Shown here: piece after piece, positions 8,878 through 15,582 of the stretch
Position numbering within the stretch: the first letter of the stretch is position 1
Layout of the letters: each line of letters opens with the position of its first letter
NCBI GenBank assembly: GCA_016125405.1
Contig: WGLW01000003.1
Location: 62,001 to 126,000, forward strand
Reading direction: 5' to 3'
DNA: 64,000 nt
From: Alphaproteobacteria bacterium
GTDB lineage: Bacteria; Pseudomonadota; Alphaproteobacteria; Caulobacterales; Hyphomonadaceae
The notes under the pieces: generated by a model
Databases searched by the model: none
What the model was told of the DNA's origin: nothing
What the model saw: only the letters and a program-made list of their open reading frames with translations
Program-made: the position numbers and the translations under genes

Positions 8878-9864
8878 ATGGACAAACCCCTTGCCGGGCC
8901 GCTTTTCGCGCGCAGGTCATTGCTGCTCGCCGGCCTTGGCGCGGCGGTGAGCGCGCCGGCCTTTGCGCAGGCGACCGGCACGCGTGTGGGGACGAATCCC
9001 GAAGCCGGCCAATCCGTCTCGCTGGATTCCTGGGTCGACGCCTATGGTCGGCCGACCGCCAAGGTGATGCTGAACGGGGCGGGGCCATTCGACTTTCTGG
9101 TCGATACCGGCGCCAACACCACGGTGATGACCATGCGCCGGGCGTTGCAGATCGGCGCGACGCTTGACGGCGTCGCGACCGTCAACGGCACCACCGGCGC
9201 AGCGCAGATGCCGGTCACGACCATCGAGCATCTCGCAACCGGAGCGGTGAACGCCTCGAACCTGCGCGTCGCCGTCATCGAGGACAAGGCGCTGCAGCGG
9301 CAGGACGGGATTCTCGGCGCGGACGTCTTCGCCGGCATGCGGCTCAGTTTCGATATCCAGCATCGCCGCGTGCTGGTGGAAACCTCGCAGCGCCGGCGTA
9401 TCTTTGGCGGCCGCTACAGCATGTCCAGCAACCTGCATGTGCGGAACAAACGGCTCGCCGAGATCGACGGGTTCATTGGCCGCATTCGCGTGCGGATGAT
9501 GCTCGATACGGGGGCCGACAACTGCATCATCAACCCGGCGCTCGACGCCGAACTGGCGAAGGCGTTTCCCAGGATCAAGCGGGTGGAGCGGGCGACCGTC
9601 GTGGGCGTGACCGGCCAGATCCTGGTGGGGCAGTATGTCGGGCTGCCCGACATCCGGTTCGGCAACGTAACCCTGCGCGACGCCGGCGGCGTGGTGTCCG
9701 ATGCGCCGATCTTCCAGCTGTGGGACCTGAGGGATACGCCGGCGATGATTGTCGGGGTCAACGTGCTGTCGCGTCTGGCCGGGTTCTCGATCGATTATGG
9801 CGCGCAGACGTTCGAGGCGACGCCGCTGGCGTTGCTGGCGGGGCAGCGGATAGAGCTGGGCTGA
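8878..9864 (+). CDS. Exported protein with two retropepsin-like aspartyl protease domains
   Basis: A 328-residue secreted protein. The N-terminus has twin arginines followed by a hydrophobic stretch and AFAQA cleavage site, which fits a Tat or Sec signal peptide. The mature part contains two aspartyl protease-like repeats: FLVDTGANTTVM near residue 77 and MMLDTGADNCII near residue 208, each followed by a hydrophobic-GADVF or GVNVL turn that matches the second conserved Gly motif of clan AA peptidases. Two DTG loops in one chain could form an internal pseudo-dimer. It is probably periplasmic, with an unknown substrate. ATG 8878 follows GAGGAAACGCCC. Confidence 0.85.
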   Translation: MDKPLAGPLFARRSLLLAGLGAAVSAPAFAQATGTRVGTNPEAGQSVSLDSWVDAYGRPTAKVMLNGAGPFDFLVDTGANTTVMTMRRALQIGATLDGVATVNGTTGAAQMPVTTIEHLATGAVNASNLRVAVIEDKALQRQDGILGADVFAGMRLSFDIQHRRVLVETSQRRRIFGGRYSMSSNLHVRNKRLAEIDGFIGRIRVRMMLDTGADNCIINPALDAELAKAFPRIKRVERATVVGVTGQILVGQYVGLPDIRFGNVTLRDAGGVVSDAPIFQLWDLRDTPAMIVGVNVLSRLAGFSIDYGAQTFEATPLALLAGQRIELG

Positions 9865-9946
9865 GCTTGGCCGCGCTTGCCAAGCGGGCCCGGATCGGTA
9901 CACCCAAGCGCCCTGACCCCAACCTTCAGAACTGGCCTTCCCCGCG

Positions 9947-11311
9947 ATGACCGCACAGCCGCCCAAAGTCCGTTTCGCGCCGTCGCCGACGGGCAAGCTG
10001 CATGTCGGCAATGTCCGCACCTGCCTGCTCAACTGGCTGTTCGCCAAGGGGCAGGGCGGGATCTTCGTGCTGCGCATCGACGACACGGACCTTGAGCGCT
10101 CGACCAAGGCCAATGAGGACCAGATCCGCGAGGACCTGACCTGGCTGGGTCTCGAATGGGACGAGACGTTCAAGCAGTCCGAGCGGTTCGCCCGCTATGC
10201 CGAGGCGGCCGAGGGTCTGAAAAAGGCCGGGCTGCTTTATCCCGCGTATGAGACGGCGGACGAACTGGAGCGCCGGCGGAAGATCGCGCTCTCCCGGGGC
10301 AAGCCGCCGGTCTACGACCGCGCGGCGCTGGCGTTGAGCGAGGCCGAGCGCAAGGCGCTGGAGGCGGAGGGCCGCAAGCCGCACTGGCGCTTCAAGCTCT
10401 CCGGCGGAGCGGTGACCTGGAACGATCTTGTGCGCGGCCCGCAGTCGATCGACACGTCGTCGGTTTCCGATCCGGTGCTCATCCGCGAGGACGGTTCTTT
10501 CCTCTACACGCTGCCCTCCGTGGTGGACGACGTGGATTCGAAGATCACGCACATCGTCCGCGGCGAGGACCATGTGACCAACTCGGGCGCGCAGATCGAG
10601 ATCTTCCGCGCTCTGGGCGGACCGGTGCCCGAGATGGCGCACACGCCGCTGCTGATCGGCGCCGACGGGCAAGGTCTGTCGAAACGGCTGGGGTCGCTGT
10701 CGGTGGAGCAGTTGCGCGAAGACGGCGTCGAACCGCTGGCGATCTGTTCGCTGCTGGCCAAGCTGGGCACGTCGGACGCCGTCGAGGCGCGCGAGAGCCT
10801 GATGCAACTGGCTTCGGAGTTTGCCTTCTCGAAGATCGGCCGGGCGCCGGCGCGGTTCGACGAGCAGGAACTGGGTCACCTGAATGCGCACATCGTTCAT
10901 GCGATGGACTTCGACACCGTGAAGCCGCGGCTGGCGAAGCTGGCCTATGGCGAGAACGCGACATCCGAGTTCTGGGATGTGGTGCGCGGCAACCTGACGA
11001 CGGTTTCGGACGCGCAGGTGTGGCTGATGGTGGTCTATGGCGGCGGGCTGGAAGGTCCGGAGCTGACGCCGGAGGATCAGGCGTTCATCGGCCAGGCGGC
11101 GGCGGTGTTTCCCGAGGGCGAGGTCGGGCCCACGACCTGGCACGACTGGACCGAGGCGGTGAAAGCCGCGACCGGACGGAAGGGCAAACAGCTTTACGCG
11201 CCGCTGCGCCGAGTGCTCACCGACCAGGAGCGCGGGCCCGAGATGGACAAGATGCTGATGCTGATCGGCGCGAAGAAGGCCCGCGACCGGCTGGTCGAGG
11301 CGGCGCCATAG
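9947..11311 (+). CDS. gltX: Glutamate--tRNA ligase
   Basis: A 454-residue class I aminoacyl-tRNA synthetase. The HIGH-like signature is HVGN at residues 19-22 within APSPTGKLHVGN, and the KMSKR-like loop is GLSKRLGS at about residues 243-250. The helical anticodon-binding domain fills the C-terminal 170 residues. Many alphaproteobacteria carry two GltX copies, one of which may be specialised; this one is of the shorter class (about 450 residues). Because the window also holds gatC and gatA, tRNA-Gln is presumably charged through Glu-tRNA(Gln), which requires a GltX that accepts tRNA-Gln. Which copy this is cannot be decided here. Confidence 0.95.
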   Translation: MTAQPPKVRFAPSPTGKLHVGNVRTCLLNWLFAKGQGGIFVLRIDDTDLERSTKANEDQIREDLTWLGLEWDETFKQSERFARYAEAAEGLKKAGLLYPAYETADELERRRKIALSRGKPPVYDRAALALSEAERKALEAEGRKPHWRFKLSGGAVTWNDLVRGPQSIDTSSVSDPVLIREDGSFLYTLPSVVDDVDSKITHIVRGEDHVTNSGAQIEIFRALGGPVPEMAHTPLLIGADGQGLSKRLGSLSVEQLREDGVEPLAICSLLAKLGTSDAVEARESLMQLASEFAFSKIGRAPARFDEQELGHLNAHIVHAMDFDTVKPRLAKLAYGENATSEFWDVVRGNLTTVSDAQVWLMVVYGGGLEGPELTPEDQAFIGQAAAVFPEGEVGPTTWHDWTEAVKAATGRKGKQLYAPLRRVLTDQERGPEMDKMLMLIGAKKARDRLVEAAP

Positions 11312-11338
11312 GGCGGCTGCACTGAGGAGGGGGCGAGG

Positions 11339-11743
11339 ATGAAGCTGGCCGATCGTGTTCTCTCCGGTCTGCTGATCCTCGGCGCTGTCGTGACGGCGTT
11401 TTACTGGTGGAGCTATTTCACCGGCGGCGATGTCATGGTGGTGCACGACCGCTGGTACACCGCCTTTGAATCGAGCTTCCCGGCCGCTGACGGCTGGCTG
11501 GCGGCGTGCATGCTGGCGGCGGGCGCCGGACTGTGGAGCGGACAGCGCTGGGCGGCGCGGGCGGGGCTGCTGGCGGGTTCGGCGCTGATCTACCTGGCGG
11601 CGATGGATATCACCTTCAATGTCGAGAACGGCCTTTATTCGCTGGCGGCGGGCAATGACGCGATGAAGTTCGAGATCTTCATCAACGCTGCGTCGGCGTT
11701 GCTGGGCGTCTGGACGATCCTGGCTTGCTGGAAACGCGCCTGA
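11339..11743 (+). CDS. Small membrane protein, about four helices
   Basis: A 134-residue protein of unknown function with about four hydrophobic segments: residues 7-25, 50-70, 75-95 and 112-130. The loop between the first two has HDRWYTAFESSFPAADGW, which places Trp, Asp and Phe at a membrane surface. It starts 27 bases after gltX and has a strong ribosome-binding site (GAGGAGGGGG), so it may be co-transcribed with gltX. I do not recognise a named family. Confidence 0.7.
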   Translation: MKLADRVLSGLLILGAVVTAFYWWSYFTGGDVMVVHDRWYTAFESSFPAADGWLAACMLAAGAGLWSGQRWAARAGLLAGSALIYLAAMDITFNVENGLYSLAAGNDAMKFEIFINAASALLGVWTILACWKRA

Positions 11744-11770
11744 GAGAAGGCTGCCTCAGGGTCGTCTTGT

Positions 11771-12220
11771 TCAAGGTCGTCTGGGGCGCTGGTTGGCCGA
11801 GATCGACTTGATGATCGTGACGCCCTTGCCGGACTTTGGCAGCGGCGGGTCGGCGCGGGCGATGGCGGCGTCGATGAGGGCGGAGACGGCGGGCTCGTCG
11901 AGGTCAGCAGCGCTTTTCAGGACGATGTGGCGGACTTTCGAACCGCTTCCCTTGAGCCGCTTTTCGGGATCCGGCAGGTGCGGGCCGCCGAAGAAGAACA
12001 GGCTGGTCCATCGCGGATAGAGCGCCACCGAGAGGATGACGCCCGCCTGTTTTTCGCCGACGCAGAAGCCGATCGCGAGGGCGTTGTAGTTGTCGTAGAC
12101 GATCCGGTTTGCGGCGGGCAGGCGCCTGGCCAGTTTCTTCAAAACGGTGCGGGCGACGGCGGCCACTTCCGGCGTGAAGCGGGCGATGAAGGTTTCGAGC
12201 TGATCGTCAGCTGCGGCCAT
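11771..12220 (-). CDS. DUF1801 (YdhG-like) domain protein
   Basis: A 149-residue cytosolic protein. The pattern IVYDNYNALAIGF, followed by VALYPRWTSLFFFGG, LPDPEKRLKGSG and KVRHIVL, is that of DUF1801/YdhG proteins, a small alpha+beta fold distantly related to frataxin-like YdhG. The Lys-Gly-Ser-Gly and hydrophobic-Phe-Phe-Phe-Gly motifs are the best conserved parts. The biochemical function is unknown. It converges with the small membrane protein gene; no terminator hairpin is visible between them. Confidence 0.85.
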   Translation of the reverse strand: MAAADDQLETFIARFTPEVAAVARTVLKKLARRLPAANRIVYDNYNALAIGFCVGEKQAGVILSVALYPRWTSLFFFGGPHLPDPEKRLKGSGSKVRHIVLKSAADLDEPAVSALIDAAIARADPPLPKSGKGVTIIKSISANQRPRRP

Positions 12221-12300
12221 GCGTGGAGGCTAGCACATACGGCGGCGCCTCCGGCATGGGGTCCATGCGGAGCGCAAAAAAATGTGGGCTGCGCGCGAGA

Positions 12301-12657
12301 CTAGTCTGGCGCCAGCGGATCAGGCGTGCGCCATCGGGCCATCGCGATCGGCGAGGCAGGCGCGGCGTCTTCCCGCGCAGGGGCGGGATGACGGATCAGA
12401 GACGCGCGGATGCGCGGCGAGCAATTCGGGCCGTTTGTAGCGGCCGTGTTTTTCTCCAGGGAGTCGCAGTCCTGTGCGGGCAGCCGCTCCGGCGTCACGT
12501 CCGTGTGGCATTCACGGGGAAGACGGGTGAGCGGCATCCGGACAATCGTCGCGAGCGCCGACGCCAGCATCGCAATCAAACGCAGCAGCGCGCCCTGCCA
12601 GAGCTGGGTCGGCGCAGGGTTTCCAGGCCAGTGTGCGGTTGAGTGTGCCGACGTCAT
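12301..12657 (-). CDS. Possible small protein of unknown function
   Basis: A 118-codon open frame in the otherwise empty 12221-12844 interval. Third-codon positions are mostly G or C, although less strongly than in confirmed genes, and there is a plausible hydrophobic helix (ALLRLIAMLASALATIV). The remainder is Pro/Arg/Cys-rich (LPRECHTDVTPERLPAQDCD). No clear ribosome-binding site precedes ATG 12657, and the opposite strand is also open for 105 codons (12410-12724). It may be a genuine orphan gene, or the conserved-looking block may be something other than coding. The call is tentative. Confidence 0.35.
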   Translation of the reverse strand: MTSAHSTAHWPGNPAPTQLWQGALLRLIAMLASALATIVRMPLTRLPRECHTDVTPERLPAQDCDSLEKNTAATNGPNCSPRIRASLIRHPAPAREDAAPASPIAMARWRTPDPLAPD

Positions 12658-12794
12658 GGGCGCCAGTATCCAGGCGGCCGGCGGGTGGGGGATCGTTTTG
12701 CCGAAGATTTTTCCAGCCGCTTGAGTTCATGGGCGGTTTTTCCGGTCAGGTGGGGGATAGCGGCGGTCGCCGCCCGGACCCTTTGGCCGCTGGG

Positions 12795-12820
12795 GGAACC
12801 CGCCGGGCGGTCCGTGTGTT
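12795..12820 (+). promoter_or_regulatory. Probable EcfG-type general stress promoter
   Basis: GGAAC (12795-12799), a 17-base spacer and TGTT (12817-12820), one mismatch from the alphaproteobacterial EcfG consensus GGAAC-N16/17-CGTT. It sits 25 bases before a YqjD/ElaB-like gene, a class often under general-stress control. The spacing equals that of the perfect site at 41199. Confidence 0.55.
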
Positions 12821-12844
12821 TATGCACTACGGGAGACTCAAATC

Positions 12845-13210
12845 ATGACCAGACCATCAGTGCGCCGGGTGACCGGCGAAGCGAACACGGCGGTGAAGGC
12901 CGCCATTCACAAGGCGAGCGACCGGGCGGAGCGCCTGTCTGACAAGGTTCACAAGGCGGCCGACCGCGCCATCGACAAGGCGGAAAGCGCCGCGATCGAT
13001 CTCGCCGACGAGGCAAGGGACGGCGCGCGGCATGTTGCGCGCGATGTTGCGCATACGGCATCGGATGCGGCCAAGGATATCCGCGTGCGTGGCCGGAAGG
13101 CGAGGCGCTATGCGATGCGCGAGGTGACAGAGCATCCGCTCTCGACGCTGGCCATTGCGGCGGGCGCCGGCGCGGTGGTCAGCCTGCTGTTGTTGCGTCC
13201 GCGCGACTAG
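12845..13210 (+). CDS. YqjD/ElaB-like (DUF883 type) membrane-anchored protein
   Basis: A 121-residue protein with a long, highly charged Ala/Lys/Asp-rich amphipathic helix (residues about 8-92) full of KAxDRA and DEARD repeats, followed by EHPLSTLAIAAGAGAVVSLLLLRPRD, a C-terminal membrane anchor with a Gly/Ala-rich core and terminal Arg. This is the architecture of YqjD/ElaB proteins, which tether to the inner membrane in stationary phase and can bind ribosomes in E. coli. ATG 12845 follows GGGAG. An EcfG-like promoter lies directly upstream, in line with stress induction. The name rests on architecture, not on detailed alignment. Confidence 0.75.
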   Translation: MTRPSVRRVTGEANTAVKAAIHKASDRAERLSDKVHKAADRAIDKAESAAIDLADEARDGARHVARDVAHTASDAAKDIRVRGRKARRYAMREVTEHPLSTLAIAAGAGAVVSLLLLRPRD

Positions 13211-13218
13211 GCCGGGCT

Positions 13219-14850
13219 TCAGGCGGCTTCGCGGCTCGTCATTGAAAGCGCCAGCGCTTCGGCGACCTTGATCCCGTCGACGGCCGCCGAGAGGATACCT
13301 CCGGCGTAGCCTGCGCCTTCGCCCGCGGGATAAAGGCCCTTCACGTTCAGGCTCTGGAAGTCCCTGCCGCGCGTCATGCGGACGGGCGAGGACGTGCGGG
13401 TTTCAACACCAGTCATCACGGCGTCGTCCATCGAGAAGCCGGGTATCTGGCGGCCAAAGGCGGGCAGGGCTTCGCGCATGGCCGCAACCGCATAGTCCGG
13501 CAGGCAGAAGCTGAGGTCCGTCGGGTGAACGCCGGGCTTGTACGAAGGGACGACGCTGCCGAGGCTATCGCTGGGCCGGGCGGCGAGAAAGTCGCGGACG
13601 GTCTGGCCGGGCGCCCGCCAGGTTTCGCCGCCGGCCTTGTAGGCCTGTTCCTCCCAGTGACGCTGGAAGGCGACGCCGGCCAGCGGGTTGCTCGCGGCCT
13701 CGCCCGGGAAGTCGGATGGCGCAACGCCGACGACGATGCCCGCGTTGGCGTTGCGCTCGCGGCGAGAATACTGGCTCATGCCGTTGGTGACGAGGCGGCC
13801 CGGCTCCGAGGCAGCCGCCACCACCGTGCCCCCCGGACACATGCAGAAGGAATAGACAGAACGTCCGTTCGAGGCGTGGTGCGCCAGCTTGTAGTCGGCG
13901 GCGCCGAGGATGGGATGGCCCGCCGATTTTCCAAACCGGGCGGCGTCGATGATCGACTGCGGATGTTCGATGCGAACGCCGATGGAGAAGGGCTTCGGCT
14001 CGAAATAGACGCCGCGATTGTGCAGCATCTCGAACGTGTCGCGGGCCGAATGACCGAGCGCCATGACGACACGGTCCGCCGCGATCGTTTCGCCGTCAGC
14101 GAGGGTGACGCCGGCGATGCGGCGCTCGCCGCCAGTGGTTTCGATGTGAACGTCCGTCACCTGGCTCTGGAAGCGGATTTCTCCGCCCAGCGCCTCGATC
14201 TTCGCGCGCATCCGCTCGATCATCGAGACGAGGCGGAAGGTGCCGATGTGGGGTTTGGAGACGTAGAGGATTTCTTCCGGCGCGCCGGCGGCGGCGAATT
14301 CGGTCAGCACTTTCCGGCCGAGATGGTTGGGGTCCTTGATCTGGCTGTAGAGCTTGCCGTCCGAAAAAGTGCCAGCGCCGCCTTCGCCGAACTGGGCGTT
14401 TGAGGCGGGGTCGAGCACGCCCTGGCGCCAGAAGCGGAAGGTGTCGACGGTGCGCTCGCGGACGATCTTGCCGCGTTCGAGGATGATCGGCCGGAAGCCC
14501 ATCTCGGCGAGGATCAGTCCGGCGAAGAGCCCGCAGGGGCCCATGCCGACGACCAGCGGGCGCGTCGCCCCCTCCGGCGCGCGGGCGACGAATTTGTACC
14601 GGGTGTCCGGCGCGGGCGTGATGTGGCGGTCCTTCGCGAGGCGCTTGAGCACGGCGGCCTCACCTTCGACCTCGGCGTCGATGGTGTAGATCAGCTGGAT
14701 CGCGGAGGTCTTGCGGGCGTCATACGCGCGCTTGAAGACCGCGAAATCGCGGAGGTCCGGCTGGCTGAGGGCGAGGCGCTTCAGGACCGCCTGACGCAGC
14801 GCCGGCTCGGGATGGTCGAGCGGCAGTTTCAGCTCGTGAATACGGATCAT
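13219..14850 (-). CDS. FAD-dependent oxidoreductase (COG2509-like)
   Basis: A 543-residue flavoprotein. A family-specific N-terminal domain (residues 1-90) precedes the FAD-binding dinucleotide motif VVGMGPCGLFAGLILAEMG (about residues 99-117) and LERGKIVRERT. GGAGTFSDGKL and the C-terminal GLYPAGEGAGYAGGILSAAVDG close the FAD site. This matches the large uncharacterised dehydrogenase family COG2509, related to HI0933/GidA-type flavoproteins, with no known substrate. Transcribed alone from the divergent region shared with the gene at 15028. The family call is firm; the function is unknown. Confidence 0.9.
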   Translation of the reverse strand: MIRIHELKLPLDHPEPALRQAVLKRLALSQPDLRDFAVFKRAYDARKTSAIQLIYTIDAEVEGEAAVLKRLAKDRHITPAPDTRYKFVARAPEGATRPLVVGMGPCGLFAGLILAEMGFRPIILERGKIVRERTVDTFRFWRQGVLDPASNAQFGEGGAGTFSDGKLYSQIKDPNHLGRKVLTEFAAAGAPEEILYVSKPHIGTFRLVSMIERMRAKIEALGGEIRFQSQVTDVHIETTGGERRIAGVTLADGETIAADRVVMALGHSARDTFEMLHNRGVYFEPKPFSIGVRIEHPQSIIDAARFGKSAGHPILGAADYKLAHHASNGRSVYSFCMCPGGTVVAAASEPGRLVTNGMSQYSRRERNANAGIVVGVAPSDFPGEAASNPLAGVAFQRHWEEQAYKAGGETWRAPGQTVRDFLAARPSDSLGSVVPSYKPGVHPTDLSFCLPDYAVAAMREALPAFGRQIPGFSMDDAVMTGVETRTSSPVRMTRGRDFQSLNVKGLYPAGEGAGYAGGILSAAVDGIKVAEALALSMTSREAA

Positions 14851-15027
14851 CGGCCAGATTCCATGGGGACGGCGCCACGCCGTCAGACCATCGGGGCCGG
14901 GTTATAGGGCATACCCCGGCTTTGGGAAAAGACGGGGCGTGCTGCAGAAATCCGGTATTCCCCGTCTGCGGCATCGTGCTATCCAGCGGCCCTCGCTTGG
15001 ACGGCGAATCTTTTTTGGGAGGAGAGA

Positions 15028-15471
15028 ATGAAAGCGATGACCCGCGCGGCGACGTTCGCGCTAGCGCTGACGGCCGTGGCCGGACTGGGCGCCCTGCAGC
15101 CGGCTTACGCTGCACGCACGGCCGAGATCGTCAACGTCGAGAACGAGAAGCTGCCGGTCGCCACGACGGCGGCCAAGGTCGAACAGGCCGTGCTTCAATC
15201 GCTCTCCAACCGTGGCTGGACGATCCTGAACCGCGCCCCCGGCAAGGTGGATGCGCAGTACGCCCGCCGGGACTTTTCGGCGACCATCACCGTGACGTGG
15301 ACCGCCTCGGCGTTCAGCGTGATGTACAAGGACAGCACGGGCCTCAGCTATGACGAGGGCAAGCACAAGATCCACACCAACTACAACCGCTGGGTCGAGA
15401 ACCTGCGCACAGATGTGATCCGCATGGTGACAAACGACGCCAACGGCGTGCCCCCGCCCCAGCCGCAATAG
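15028..15471 (+). CDS. Exported hypothetical protein
   Basis: A 147-residue protein with a Sec signal peptide ending near PAYAA (residue about 29). The mature part, starting RTAEIVNVENEKLP and containing SLSNRGWTILNRAPGKVDAQYARRDFSATI, then NYNRWVENL, matches a family of small periplasmic proteins or lipoproteins in which a helix followed by strands carries a conserved RGW and a YNRWV(x)NL motif. No function is known. A GGAGGAGAG ribosome-binding site directly precedes ATG 15028. A strong terminator follows. Confidence 0.8.
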   Translation: MKAMTRAATFALALTAVAGLGALQPAYAARTAEIVNVENEKLPVATTAAKVEQAVLQSLSNRGWTILNRAPGKVDAQYARRDFSATITVTWTASAFSVMYKDSTGLSYDEGKHKIHTNYNRWVENLRTDVIRMVTNDANGVPPPQPQ

Positions 15472-15512
15472 GCGGACGGCGGCTGCCGCGCTTCACGCGG
15501 ACCCTGAACGAG

Positions 15513-15554
15513 GAACGGCCGGACCATGGTGGCATGGTCCGGCCGTTCTGTTTT
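15513..15554 (+). terminator. Strong intrinsic terminator
   Basis: A perfect 16-bp stem (15513-15528 with 15533-15548), a 4-base GTGG loop and TGTTTT afterwards, between two converging genes. It ends the transcript of the exported protein at 15028. Confidence 0.9.
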
Positions 15555-15582
15555 CGCGGGCGGGTGTTGTGTTCCGCCGCCC

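Noticed and set aside
12410-12724. 104-codon plus-strand frame opposite the tentative minus-strand gene
   Set aside because: No ribosome-binding site, Cys/Ser-rich composition typical of antisense frames, and no hydrophobic or motif structure.
14930-14967. AGACGGGG/CCCCGTCT inverted repeat as a riboswitch in the divergent region at 14851-15027
   Set aside because: One 8-bp stem with a 22-base loop and no recognisable conserved core of a known riboswitch.
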